Of a stretch of 64,000 bases of DNA, positions 8,748 to 17,639 are shown piece by piece (within the stretch, counting starts at the first letter, position 1; each line of letters starts with the position of its first letter). The DNA comes from Humisphaera borealis (GTDB lineage: Bacteria > Planctomycetota > Phycisphaerae > Tepidisphaerales > Tepidisphaeraceae), in the NCBI RefSeq assembly GCF_015169395.1, contig NZ_CP063458.1, forward strand, positions 4,216,001 to 4,280,000. Direction: 5' to 3'. The notes below the pieces were generated by a model, which was given only the letters and a program-made list of their open reading frames with translations, was not told the origin of the DNA and ran no database searches. The position numbers were made by a program, and so were the translations under genes.

Positions 8748-9452
8748 ATGAACGTTCTGACCCAACCGTACATCCGCCAATGTTCGCTTTGGCCCAAGTC
8801 GGGTCGGCACATCCTTGCGCAGTTCGATGACCAATCCGTCGTCGTCTATCAGGCGTATCGACCGGCGATCGGTAGTTTCGCGGTCGCCAACGGACACTTC
8901 GGCGGCGACGCATTTAGCTTCAGTCGGATGAGTTGGATCAAGCCGAACTTCCTCTGGATGATGTATCGTTCCGGCTGGGGGACCAAGCCGGATCAGGAAG
9001 TGACGCTGGGGCTCCGCATTCGCCGTGCGTTCTTTGACACCTTGCTGGCGCAGGCGGTGCCCTCCTCGTGGGATCGGCGGTACTACACGACGCAGGACGA
9101 GTGGGCCGGCGCAGTCCGCACCTCGGATGTGCGACTTCAGTGGGATCCGGACCACCATCCATCTGGCGCGGCGTTGGACCGGCGGGCGATTCAAATAGGC
9201 CTTCGCGGATCAGCGCTACACGCATTTGCAGGGCCTGGAAATCGGTCGACGGCGACGAACAACTCCGTAGAACTGATAGCCGAAAGCCATAGGGAGCTCT
9301 TGGAAGTCATCGATCTGACGGCGTTCGTCGCCGAGCAGCGGCGACGGATCTCAGCAAGTGAAGAACTGGTCACTCCGACGGAACGCGTATACCGACCCGC
9401 GGACCCATTGATTGCCGAGAGGCTCGGGTTGGATTCACTTGTTGTGATCTGA
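8748..9452 (+). CDS. DUF4291 family protein
   Basis: 234 aa from the ATG at 8748. The family signature is clear: VVVYQAYRPAIGSFAV, then FSFSRMSWIKPNFLWMMYRSGWGTKPDQE (about residues 57-85), then LGLRIRRAFFDTLL and WDPDHHPSG..L.RRAIQIGLRG. DUF4291 proteins are widespread in bacteria and some fungi with no established biochemical role; a nucleic-acid or nucleotide-related fold has been suggested only by remote similarity. It stands alone after the rpsA terminator. The C-terminal 40 residues are variable. Confidence 0.85.
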   Translation: MNVLTQPYIRQCSLWPKSGRHILAQFDDQSVVVYQAYRPAIGSFAVANGHFGGDAFSFSRMSWIKPNFLWMMYRSGWGTKPDQEVTLGLRIRRAFFDTLLAQAVPSSWDRRYYTTQDEWAGAVRTSDVRLQWDPDHHPSGAALDRRAIQIGLRGSALHAFAGPGNRSTATNNSVELIAESHRELLEVIDLTAFVAEQRRRISASEELVTPTERVYRPADPLIAERLGLDSLVVI

Positions 9453-9577
9453 CCGGCAAGTTAGTCGGTCTGTAAGAAGGGGAAGGCTGTGATGCAGCGA
9501 TCCCGTCCGCAATGGAATGTGGACGGCTGCACCAAAGCGTTTTCCGTGCGTACGTTGCCAGTGTGGCAGTCGGCAGC

Positions 9578-10048
9578 TCATCCCTTGGCGATGAGCTTCT
9601 TGAGCAACTGGATCTCGCCGCAGTGGCACGCTTCGTCGTGGAGGCCGTGCAGGATGGAATAGCGGAGTGTCCGGTTCCGGTCCGCGTCAATGACCTGATC
9701 GAGCCGCTCGGTTCGCATGTCGGAAAGCACCGCTGTCAGGCGGGTCAGTTGCTCCTGCAACGCCGAGACGACCGCCGACAGGGATGGCCAGTTGGTAACG
9801 GTCGCCGGCGTTCCACCGGCGGCGAAGATGGGGGACCAGTCGGCGGGGTAGCGGGCCTGTTCGCCGGTCGCCGGGATGACGCCGAGCTTCTCGACCACCC
9901 ATAACGCATGACCGGCATGCCAGAGGATCGAGTTGTTCAGCGCTGCGTGGCCGGTGAAGCGGGCTTGTTCCTCTGTCACTCCGGTCAGCACGCGAAGGGT
10001 CTTTCCGCGGACTTCGTTGGCGAGCATGATCAGGCTGGCATCGTGCAT
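9578..10048 (-). CDS. DinB-superfamily four-helix protein
   Basis: 156 aa. The predicted all-helical protein carries the spaced histidines of the DinB/YfiT metal-binding fold: NNSILWHAGHALWVVEKLG (about residues 38-56) and LRYSILHGLHDEACHCGEIQLL (about 128-149, HxxHxxxCHCGEI). DinB-like proteins bind Ni/Zn and include thiol-dependent transferases and hydrolases; the substrate here is unknown. It is followed after 114 bp (minus-strand order reversed) by a separately transcribed radical SAM gene. Confidence 0.75.
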   Translation of the reverse strand: MHDASLIMLANEVRGKTLRVLTGVTEEQARFTGHAALNNSILWHAGHALWVVEKLGVIPATGEQARYPADWSPIFAAGGTPATVTNWPSLSAVVSALQEQLTRLTAVLSDMRTERLDQVIDADRNRTLRYSILHGLHDEACHCGEIQLLKKLIAKG

Positions 10049-10162
10049 GGCACTCCTTGGTTGGTTGTCCCATCGTAGGGGCCAGACGGTACGACGTCAC
10101 CGGTCGGCCGTCTAAAGGCGAAGCCTGACCCGCCGAAACGACTCCCTTCCCCAAGCCCGAGT

Positions 10163-11236
10163 TCACCACAACAGCAGTTGTCCGACCGCCGGGCGCTTGA
10201 AGTGATCGATCGACAGCGGCGGCGACTTGCCCAGGCCCGCCTTGCGGTGGCCCAGGAGATAAATCCCTCGCAGTTCGTCCGCCCAGACACCCTGGCCGGT
10301 CATGCGGGTGTTGAAGTTGCTGTCGTTGAGTTTTCCGCCGCGCATTTCGCGGACGCGATTGAGGACTTTGTCTTTGCGGTCGGGGAAGTGCTGCTCGAGC
10401 CAGTCGGCAAAAAGGTCCTTCACCTGGAACGGCAGACGGAGCGGGACGTATCCGCCGAACCTCGCCCCGGCGTCGGCGGCGGCTTTAAGAATGGCGGGGA
10501 CTTCATGATCGGTCAGCCCCGGCACCACCGGCGCGGTGATCACCCCGACGGGTACACCCGCCGCCGACAGCTTCGCGATCGCTTCGAGTCGGCGTTTGGG
10601 TGATGGCGCTCGGGGCTCCATTTTGCGGCTCAGTTCGATATCGAGCGAGGTCACCGAGATGTAGACGGCGATGAGCTGCTTCTTCGCCATCTCCGACAGG
10701 ATGTCGATATCCCGCGTGACCAGCGCGCTCTTGGTGACGATGCCGGCTGGGTTGCCGGCTTCGAGCAGGACTTCGAGGCAACCGCGCGTGATCTTGAGTT
10801 GCCGCTCGATCGGCTGATAGCAGTCGGTGACGCCACTGATCGCGATGCAGTCGGGTTCGTACTTCGGGTCGGCCAGCGCCTCGCGGAGCAGTTTGGGCGC
10901 GTTCGGCTTGACCATAATGCGGGTTTCGAAATCCAGCCCACTCGAGAAGCCGAGGTATTCGTGGGTCGGTCGGGCGTAGCAGTAAATACAGCCGTGCTCG
11001 CAGCCGCGGTAGGGATTAATGCTGACGGAAAAACCGATGTCCGGGCTGTCGTTGCGGGCGAGGATGGCTCGGGTGGAATCGACGAGATACTGCGTCGGCA
11101 CCTTGCCGAGTTCTTCAATCGCCTCGGCATCATGTTCCCAATGCTCCATCTCGCGATCGAATTTGAGCGTCTCAAACCGGTTGAGCGGGTTAGCCTGTGC
11201 GGCTCGGCCGGAGATGACGGGAAGCGGGCGGGACAT
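10163..11236 (-). CDS. Radical SAM protein, PA0069/spore-photoproduct-lyase-like family
   Basis: 357 aa from the ATG at 11236. The 4Fe-4S cluster motif is GCEHGCIYCYARP, giving Cys79-X3-Cys83-X2-Cys86. The family blocks SINPYRGCEHGC, THEYLGFSSGLDFE, ISGVTDCYQPIER and VTKSALVTRDIDILSEMAK match the 'PA0069 family radical SAM' proteins, related to spore photoproduct lyase (Rv2578c/PA0069). The C-terminal region, with KDKVLNRVREMRGGKLNDSNFNTRMTGQG, is typical of the subgroup. Its reaction is not established, although DNA or protein repair is often proposed. The upstream extension in frame to 11353 lacks family similarity and is discarded. Confidence 0.9.
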   Translation of the reverse strand: MSRPLPVISGRAAQANPLNRFETLKFDREMEHWEHDAEAIEELGKVPTQYLVDSTRAILARNDSPDIGFSVSINPYRGCEHGCIYCYARPTHEYLGFSSGLDFETRIMVKPNAPKLLREALADPKYEPDCIAISGVTDCYQPIERQLKITRGCLEVLLEAGNPAGIVTKSALVTRDIDILSEMAKKQLIAVYISVTSLDIELSRKMEPRAPSPKRRLEAIAKLSAAGVPVGVITAPVVPGLTDHEVPAILKAAADAGARFGGYVPLRLPFQVKDLFADWLEQHFPDRKDKVLNRVREMRGGKLNDSNFNTRMTGQGVWADELRGIYLLGHRKAGLGKSPPLSIDHFKRPAVGQLLLW

Positions 11237-11496
11237 TGGTTGGACTCGTCCGAATCTGCAGGCGTTTCGAGTTCGAGTTTGAGTGAGCCGCGCACGGAGC
11301 AAGCGGGCAGGCCCTGTTACGGAAGGCCTCGGGTCACGTCGCTTCCCGCCCACTTTGCAAAGGACTCGCGACGCTCACGCCGCAGCCGATTGTATCCGTA
11401 CATTATACGAACTATCAAGCGGCCTCTTACCTCCCGGCGTCACCCGGGTTGAGGACTCCGGGCAACTCGCATACGGTTTCCCGGCGAGGACGATCT

Positions 11497-12465
11497 ATGC
11501 CCACCCTTCAACTTCCGGCCCAGCCCGTGATCGCGATCGTCGGTGTCGGCGCGGTGGGCGGCTACTACGGCGCAAAGCTCATTCGTGCTGGTCATGATGT
11601 CCACCTGCTGCTTCGCAGCGACTACCAAGCCGTTCGGGCCGGCGGGATTCGTGTGCAAAGCGAAATCGAGCAGGGATTCTCCATCCCGCCTGACCAGCTC
11701 AAGATCTACCGCGACCCCGGCGACCTGCCAAAGCCCGACCTCGTCCTGATCGCGCTCAAAGCGACCGGCAACGGCGCGTACGAGTCGCTCATCGGACCGA
11801 TGCTCAAGGACGACACCATCCTGCTGACGATCCAGAACGGACTCGGGAACGAAGACCAACTTGCCGACCTGTTCGGCGAAGAGCGCGTTGTCGGCGGGAT
11901 GGCGTTCGTCTGCATTCATCGCACCGCACCTGGCGTCATCCACCATATCGATCACGGCTTCGTCAAAGTCGGCGACTACATCCGGCCGGGCCGTCCCTCT
12001 GCACAACCGGTGCCTCGGGTCGAGCAGATCGCCGACCTATTCAGATCGTCCGGCGTGCGTTGCGATGTGCTTGACGATCTGCGTCGCGGGCGGTGGGAGA
12101 AACTCGTCTGGAACATTCCCTTCAACGGGCTGGGCGCGGTGCTCGACCTCGCAACCGACCGACTGCTTTCCACCGACGCAGGGATGACGCTGGTCCGTCA
12201 GCTCATGCAGGAAGCGATCGCGATAGCTGCGGCTGAGGGAGTCTCGCTGCCAGCCGACACGATTGAGCGGCAAGTCACGCACACCGCGACGATGGGCGCG
12301 TATCTTTCGAGCATGCAGGTAGACCGCCGGGCCGGCAGGGCCCTCGAAATTGAAGCGATTCTGGGCGAACCGCTCCGCCGGGCACAGTTGCTCAACATTG
12401 CGACTCCCGCATTAGCAACGATCTACCAGATGGCTCGACTGATCGATCCGGCGGCCTCCATGTGA
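11497..12465 (+). CDS. panE: 2-dehydropantoate 2-reductase (ketopantoate reductase)
   Basis: 322 aa. The NADP-binding Rossmann fold begins at VIAIVGVGAVGGYYGAKL (GxGxxGxxxG, residues 11-28). LVLIALKATGN and TILLTIQNGLGNED are the usual cofactor/substrate-loop blocks, and the C-terminal helical domain starts near RWEKLVWNIPFNGLGAVL with the catalytic Lys (W-x-K). Ketopantoate reductase makes pantoate for pantothenate/CoA synthesis, but several paralogues act on other 2-keto acids, so specificity is tentative. GAGG lies 8 nt before the ATG. It is divergent from the radical SAM gene across 260 bp; no other pan gene is in the window. Confidence 0.88.
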   Translation: MPTLQLPAQPVIAIVGVGAVGGYYGAKLIRAGHDVHLLLRSDYQAVRAGGIRVQSEIEQGFSIPPDQLKIYRDPGDLPKPDLVLIALKATGNGAYESLIGPMLKDDTILLTIQNGLGNEDQLADLFGEERVVGGMAFVCIHRTAPGVIHHIDHGFVKVGDYIRPGRPSAQPVPRVEQIADLFRSSGVRCDVLDDLRRGRWEKLVWNIPFNGLGAVLDLATDRLLSTDAGMTLVRQLMQEAIAIAAAEGVSLPADTIERQVTHTATMGAYLSSMQVDRRAGRALEIEAILGEPLRRAQLLNIATPALATIYQMARLIDPAASM

Positions 12466-12514
12466 GCGATTGTCCGGTAATAGTAGATAGGATTATCCCC
12501 ATTCTGGATTTCGA

Positions 12515-12542
12515 TTTTGCATGGGCGGCGCAGGGGTATACT
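12515..12542 (+). promoter_or_regulatory. Candidate promoter upstream of the redoxin gene
   Basis: TTTTGC and TATACT separated by 16 bp, in the 263-bp gap before the redoxin gene. The -10 box is strong, the -35 box weak. The leader would be about 180 nt; no other feature is visible in the gap. Confidence 0.3.
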
Positions 12543-12728
12543 GATACAGGATCGACTGACCACGTGGGCTTGAATGTTGGCGCGTCGATTCGTGACTTTC
12601 AGTAACGACAGTGGAAGGTCACTCATCTCTTAACAGTGTTGCGGTAGCGTCGCGAGGAGCATCGGTCGAAGAAGTTGCCCTGACCTTGAGGGGCTTGTTT
12701 TGACGACCGGTGGCGAAGCGGAGGAATA

Positions 12729-13364
12729 ATGCAATCGGCCCCATGGGTGGCCAGGCTTGGCCTGGCCAGCGCAGTTATTTTGGCGGGCAGTTGTATCGCC
12801 GTGCTGGCGACTCACGCTGTGAACGACCGGCGCATGCTGGCGTCGCAGCCTGGCGAAGCAGCGCCGGACTTCGAGCTGCCTATCGTCGCCGGCGACTCGC
12901 AGGCGTGTGATGGCGTGTTCCGCCTGTCCGACCAGCGTGGCGCCATCGTGGTCGCGTATTTCTGCTCCAGCCAATGCCCCGTCAGCAACGACTATGACCA
13001 GCGTCTGACCGAACTTCAGCGGCAGTACAGTGGCGATTCGCGGGTTCGCTTCGTGGCAATCCATACCGAGTTCCCGCCGGTTCCTCCTGCGGATATCGCA
13101 GCCAGATCCTCCTCGGCTGGCCAGACGTTCGTCAGCGTGATCGATACCGACCGTGCCGTCGCCAGGCGTTACAGCATTGCCTGCACGCCCACATTTCTGG
13201 TCATCGATGCGGCGGGTGAGATTCGTTACCGGGGCGCGTTCGATGACAATCGGAACGCAGATCAAGCCGTCACCCGATTCGTTCCCAATGCCGTTCGCCA
13301 GTTGCTTGCGGGCAAGCCCGTGAAGGTTCAACTGACCGAAGCACTGGGATGCCCGCTGAAGTAA
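12729..13364 (+). CDS. Membrane-anchored thioredoxin-fold (redoxin/AhpC-TSA-like) protein
   Basis: 211 aa. An N-terminal hydrophobic segment (about residues 8-28) should anchor or export it. The thioredoxin-like domain begins at GEAAPDFELP. The active site is FCSSQCPVSNDY (C-x3-C-P), and ACTPTFLVIDAAGEIRYRG supplies the cis-Pro loop and beta-strand. The C-terminus ends ALGCPLK; a third Cys at this place is common in planctomycete redoxin-domain proteins. It is probably a periplasmic thiol reductase or peroxidase, possibly linked to cytochrome or metal handling. It has its own upstream region and no operon partner. Confidence 0.8.
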   Translation: MQSAPWVARLGLASAVILAGSCIAVLATHAVNDRRMLASQPGEAAPDFELPIVAGDSQACDGVFRLSDQRGAIVVAYFCSSQCPVSNDYDQRLTELQRQYSGDSRVRFVAIHTEFPPVPPADIAARSSSAGQTFVSVIDTDRAVARRYSIACTPTFLVIDAAGEIRYRGAFDDNRNADQAVTRFVPNAVRQLLAGKPVKVQLTEALGCPLK

Positions 13365-13455
13365 CTCGGCGTAGGGTTTGCGAATCGCAGCCAAAGCGGT
13401 GCATCCGACACTGCAACTTGAATCGTCTCACCCAATCGGCGACCCCTGCTGGGCT

Positions 13456-14823
13456 TTAACGGGTTCCCAGCCCGTTGATCTTTCGGACGTACGCCGGCAT
13501 ATCAAACTTCCGCCGCAAACCCGCTTCGTTCATATAGCGAATCAGGCCGAATATCTTTCGCGCCGGCCCCCAGGGGCGATCGTGCAGACCGTAAATCCAC
13601 GCAACGCTCGCAAAGCTGATCGGATCGCGACCGCAGAGAAAGTACTTGTTGTTGAGGTAGAGCGTCGTCTCGAATGCCTGCTTCGGCGAGGGCGTCCACT
13701 CCAGGATCTTCTTTCCCCAGTACATCCGCATGTAGTTGTGCATGTAGCCGGTCAGCGTCATCTCACGCTGGGCGGCGTTCCAGAACTCGTCGTGCGTCCG
13801 GGCCTGTTCCAACTCGGCCCGCGTATAGACGGGACTACGCGGATCTTTCTCGTGCTCGGCGAGTGTCTTCTTTGCCCAGGCGGGCAGGCCTTCGTAGCCG
13901 TCGTAATGGGGACAGTAATACACGTAGTTCATCGCCAGTTCGCGACGGACGATCATCTCTTCGAGATACGCGTCGCGATCCTCCGGCGGCGCATCCGAGC
14001 CTTCGACCGCCAGGGCCAGCTCCAGCGGAGAAATCTGCCCGAAATGCAGGTGTGAGCTCATCAGGGATGTGTGCCCGGCCGCCGGCTCGTTGCGACCCTC
14101 GGCGTAGCCTTGAAGTTTGCCGGCGACGAACGCCTTGAGCTTGCGCTGCGCCGCGTGGCTCCCCCCTTCAAAAAAGGGTGTCGGTCCGACGCTCCGATCG
14201 ACCTTCAGCTTCGCCAGCGCGGCGGCCGGGTCGGACAGGTCGATATCGCCGGCCACCCGCATACGCACCGACTCGTGCTCCAAGGTGCGCTGCGTGAGGC
14301 CGACCAGGAACGTCTTCCACAGCTTGTGAATTTTCGGGCGGATCGTCCGGGCGGCGAACTCCTGCTTCGGCGACGTCGTCTCCACCGGCACGACAACGTC
14401 CGACTCGACCTGAACCACACGCGTGCCGGCATGGTCGGCGACATCGTCACGCCAGCGCCGCTGATGGCGGGTGTACCCGCGATCGCAGACGACCATCGCG
14501 GCGTCCTTCGCCAACTCGATCGCGACCTTCGGCGCCGGCCCATGTCGGCAGACAAATCGGATGCCCCGTTCCTTCAAGTCCGACTCGACGTCCCGCAGTC
14601 CTTCCAGCAGGAACTGGTAGTGACGCGCGTTGGCTTCGGGGTAGTCGTCCATGACCGCGAAGCAGACGATGAGCGGCAAGTCCAAGTCGTTGGCCTGGTC
14701 GATCGCGTATTCGAGCGCGTGATTGAACCGAACCCGTTCGGCTTGTTGCATCCAGTAAAGGACATACTTCCCTGGCGTCGTCTTGCGGTCGCCGATCACC
14801 TGCACACGAGAGGGCTGAATCAT
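13456..14823 (-). CDS. Class II CPD photolyase
   Basis: 455 aa. Class II deoxyribodipyrimidine photo-lyases use FAD and light to split cyclobutane pyrimidine dimers. The N-terminal antenna domain shows GKYVLYWMQQAERVRFNHALE and PLIVCFAVMDDYPEANARHY. The FAD-binding C-terminal domain has SHLHFGQISPLELA, EEMIVRRELAMNYVYY and the class-II-specific TGYMHNYMRMYWGKKILEW, then LNNKYFLCGRDPISFASVAWIYG. All key blocks and the expected length are present, so it should be functional. Single gene; neighbours are unrelated. Confidence 0.95.
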   Translation of the reverse strand: MIQPSRVQVIGDRKTTPGKYVLYWMQQAERVRFNHALEYAIDQANDLDLPLIVCFAVMDDYPEANARHYQFLLEGLRDVESDLKERGIRFVCRHGPAPKVAIELAKDAAMVVCDRGYTRHQRRWRDDVADHAGTRVVQVESDVVVPVETTSPKQEFAARTIRPKIHKLWKTFLVGLTQRTLEHESVRMRVAGDIDLSDPAAALAKLKVDRSVGPTPFFEGGSHAAQRKLKAFVAGKLQGYAEGRNEPAAGHTSLMSSHLHFGQISPLELALAVEGSDAPPEDRDAYLEEMIVRRELAMNYVYYCPHYDGYEGLPAWAKKTLAEHEKDPRSPVYTRAELEQARTHDEFWNAAQREMTLTGYMHNYMRMYWGKKILEWTPSPKQAFETTLYLNNKYFLCGRDPISFASVAWIYGLHDRPWGPARKIFGLIRYMNEAGLRRKFDMPAYVRKINGLGTR

Positions 14824-14868
14824 GCAGGCATGTTAGGTACATCGATGTTGGAAGTGGAAGTCGGCCAT

Positions 14869-14892
14869 TGTGGTGCGGGCTTTCAGCCTGCA
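14869..14892. repeat. Half copy of a dispersed 23-bp repeat
   Basis: TGTGGTGCGGGCTTTCAGCCTGCA, the same sequence (one extra T) as one arm of the hairpin at 16472-16527. It lies in the 186-bp gap between the photolyase and the next gene. Confidence 0.55.
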
Positions 14893-15009
14893 TTTCCGCC
14901 GCACAAACATCGTTTGTTCCATACCGCCCGGAAAAATGGTCACGCCCGCCGAGGTTGATTTGGCGGGAAATCGGCGTCGGCGGGGCGTCGTTGGTGTACA
15001 CTTGTCGTC

Positions 15010-16410
15010 ATGCGAACGATCTCCACCAGCATCCGGGCCGCAGGTGACCGACGTCTCGTGTGGGCCGGCAGTTTGTTCGCCGGCCTCGTGACTGCGCTCA
15101 TCGCCGGGGCCGCCGACACGCCCGATTCTCGCCCAGCGACGCACCCGACAACGGCACCGTCGGCCACCAAACCGACACCGCAGGCGGCCGCGTTGGCCGC
15201 AAAGCTGTCGTCCGCGGATTGGCGTGAGCGAGACAAGGCTCAGCAGTCGTTGATTGCCTTGGGCGAGGATGCTGTCGCAGCGCTGACGGACGTCCAGCGG
15301 AATGCCCCACTCGACGAAGCCAGGACTGCAGCCGCCAAGGCATTGAAGCAGATCGCCGAGGACCGACTGATTGGCCCTTCGCAAATCACACTGCATCTGT
15401 CCGACGTACCGGCGCAGAAGGCGTTCGAGGAGCTGGGCCGCCAGTCCTTTGCCGTGCTGAAGCCCTTCCCCGACACGCTCTGGACGGATCAGGCCGCCGG
15501 AAAGAAGGTCACGCTCGACGTCGAACGCCAGCCCTACTGGGTGGTGATGCGTCAACTGGCTCGCGACACGGGGGTGGAAGTCGGCAGCATCAATGGCGAA
15601 CCCCGGCTGATAGCCTCCGAAGGGCAGTCATCGGCAAGCCGCTTTGCGATCTCCGGCCCGTTCATGGTCATCGCGACGCAGATTCATCGATCGCAATCCA
15701 TTGACCTTCTGCAGGCCGATGCCGCGACCGAAGAGGACTTCAACATCCAGTTTTCCGTCCTGGCGGAGCCGAAATTGAAGGTGTTGTCGGCGACAACCAT
15801 CGCCAAGCTCGATCAGGTGGTTGACGACCATGGCAACTCTCTTCTTCCCGACAAGCAGATCGATCTCGCCGGCGACGAAGACTTCATCAGTCCCAATTTC
15901 GGTGCCGAATCATCCTATTCGCTGTCGGCTTGGCTCAAGTACCCCACCAAGAACCCGGGACGCAAGATCGCAAAGCTGCGCGGCTCGGCGACGTTTACTG
16001 TCCAGGTCGAGAGCGAAAAGCTTGACGTCCCGCTGAAGTCCCTGCGCGGCACCACCCGCACCTTCAAGGGCCTTCCCATGACGTTTGGCGAACTGCAGAA
16101 GGTCGGCGACAACTGGCAGCTGAAGATCAGCATGGCCGGCAACGATCAACACCCGGCCTGGGACGACCTTCAGAACAGCATCATGAGCCAGCTCAAGGTC
16201 GTGGATTCCAAAGGCCAGCCCCTCGATCATCATGGCTTCGGCAGCGGTGGTGGCGGCGCGGGGACGGAGATCACCGTCAGCTTCGGAACCTCCCACCGAC
16301 CCGAAGACGGGCGACAGTCCGGCGAGCCGGCCCGGGTTGTTTGGGAGATTCCGACCAAGACGCGCGCCCTGCAGGTTCCGTTCGAGTTCAAAGACCTCAA
16401 GATGCCCTGA
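15010..16410 (+). CDS. Secreted protein of unknown function with a HEAT-like segment
   Basis: 466 aa. The N-terminus has a basic region then a hydrophobic stretch (about residues 17-34, SLFAGLVTALIAGAADT), consistent with a signal peptide. A Thr/Pro-rich linker follows. Residues 64-118 (LSSADWRERDKAQQSLIALGEDAVAALTDVQ) look like one HEAT-type helical hairpin, as found at the start of many planctomycete secreted proteins. The remainder is predicted beta-rich with no recognised motif. A Gly-rich patch (GFGSGGGGAGTE) lies near residue 412. No function can be assigned. Confidence 0.8.
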   Translation: MRTISTSIRAAGDRRLVWAGSLFAGLVTALIAGAADTPDSRPATHPTTAPSATKPTPQAAALAAKLSSADWRERDKAQQSLIALGEDAVAALTDVQRNAPLDEARTAAAKALKQIAEDRLIGPSQITLHLSDVPAQKAFEELGRQSFAVLKPFPDTLWTDQAAGKKVTLDVERQPYWVVMRQLARDTGVEVGSINGEPRLIASEGQSSASRFAISGPFMVIATQIHRSQSIDLLQADAATEEDFNIQFSVLAEPKLKVLSATTIAKLDQVVDDHGNSLLPDKQIDLAGDEDFISPNFGAESSYSLSAWLKYPTKNPGRKIAKLRGSATFTVQVESEKLDVPLKSLRGTTRTFKGLPMTFGELQKVGDNWQLKISMAGNDQHPAWDDLQNSIMSQLKVVDSKGQPLDHHGFGSGGGGAGTEITVSFGTSHRPEDGRQSGEPARVVWEIPTKTRALQVPFEFKDLKMP

Positions 16411-16471
16411 GGTGTTTGCGACCCGATCAGGGCAATCGCATGTGCCTGACTAGAATATGCGCGGTGGCGTT

Positions 16472-16527
16472 TGTGGTGCGGGCTTCAGCCTGCACATGCT
16501 CGGATGCAGGCTAAAGCCTGCACCACA
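16472..16527. repeat. Dispersed hairpin repeat
   Basis: Two 23-bp arms (16472-16494 and 16505-16527) are inverted copies differing at two positions, separated by 10 bp. It stands between two same-strand genes and could act as a transcript-end or stabilising hairpin. A single arm also occurs at 14869. Confidence 0.7.
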
Positions 16528-16660
16528 ATGGGCACATGCGATTGCCCTGGGGACCCGATCTACCCGACCGCTGGTCCTCTTTCGATTTTCTGGCGGCGAG
16601 CCATAATACCGACCCACAGACAGCCGTTGCCGTACGACATTTCCGCGTAGGAGGACGACC

Positions 16661-17566
16661 GTGAAACTGACCGCCGTCGCTTTTGCCCTTGGACTTTGCC
16701 TGGTGTCCACGATGACCCGAGCCGCCGACCCCCTGACGCTCCGCCTTTGGGATGGCGATGCACCCGGAGCGCTTGGAAAGGAAGCCAGCGAAAAGCCGTC
16801 CAACGACGTCCCGACCATCACCGTTTACCCGCCGCCCGAAGGCAAGAACAACGGCGGCGCGATTGTGGTCTGTCCTGGTGGCGGTTACGGCGGCCTGGCG
16901 GCACATGAGGGCAAGCCCGTTGCCGAATGGGCGAACTCCCTGGGAATGACCGGCGTCGTTCTTCGCTATCGCCTGGGACCGAAGTACAAGCATCCCTCCA
17001 TGCAGTTTGACGTGAACCGCGCCATCCGCATGGTCCGGCACAATGCCAAGTCCTGGGGAATCGACCCGACGCGCGTGGGCGTGCTCGGTTTCTCGGCCGG
17101 TGGGCACGAAGCATCCACCGCCGCCACCCACTACGACACCGGCAAGCAGGACGGCGACGAGATCGATAAGCAATCCTGCCGACCCGACATCGCCGTTCTG
17201 ATCTATCCGGTGATCACGATGACGGACCCGTTCACGCACAAGGGCTCGCGGACCAATCTGCTGGGCAAAGAGCCGGACCCCGCGCTGGTGGAGAAGATGA
17301 GCAACGAGAAGCAGGTGACCAAGGACACCCCGCCGACGTTCCTCGTCCATTCGTCCGACGACAAGACCGTGCCGATCGAAAACAGCTTCCTGTTCGCCCA
17401 GGCGCTGGCCAAGAGCGGTGTGCCTTTCACCATCGTCAGCTTCAAGACCGGAGCCCATGGCTACGGCATGGGCAGGCCTCCCGAGACGATCGCCTGGCCG
17501 AAGGCTTGCGAAGCCTGGCTGAGCGGGCTCGGTTTCTTCGGAAAACCCGCCGCTGCTGCGAAGTAG
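16661..17566 (+). CDS. Secreted alpha/beta hydrolase (BD-FAE/acetyl-xylan-esterase-like)
   Basis: 301 aa with a clear signal peptide (MKLTAVAFALGLCLVSTMTRA-AD). The alpha/beta hydrolase core shows the oxyanion block GAIVVCPGGGYGGLA, the nucleophile elbow GFSAGG (Ser145), the acid in HSSDDKTVP (Asp233/234) and the base in GAHGYGM (His266). This arrangement is typical of carbohydrate esterases and 'xylanase'-annotated esterases that de-acetylate plant polysaccharides outside the cell. GAGG lies about 10 nt before the ATG. There is no glycoside hydrolase next to it, so the substrate is open. Confidence 0.88.
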   Translation: MKLTAVAFALGLCLVSTMTRAADPLTLRLWDGDAPGALGKEASEKPSNDVPTITVYPPPEGKNNGGAIVVCPGGGYGGLAAHEGKPVAEWANSLGMTGVVLRYRLGPKYKHPSMQFDVNRAIRMVRHNAKSWGIDPTRVGVLGFSAGGHEASTAATHYDTGKQDGDEIDKQSCRPDIAVLIYPVITMTDPFTHKGSRTNLLGKEPDPALVEKMSNEKQVTKDTPPTFLVHSSDDKTVPIENSFLFAQALAKSGVPFTIVSFKTGAHGYGMGRPPETIAWPKACEAWLSGLGFFGKPAAAAK

Positions 17567-17639
17567 TCGGCTGCTCCCGGGTGCAACTGTTGGTTATCCG
17601 GCGACACGGCCGAGTTCGGGTGGAAGGAGGCCGGCCCTT

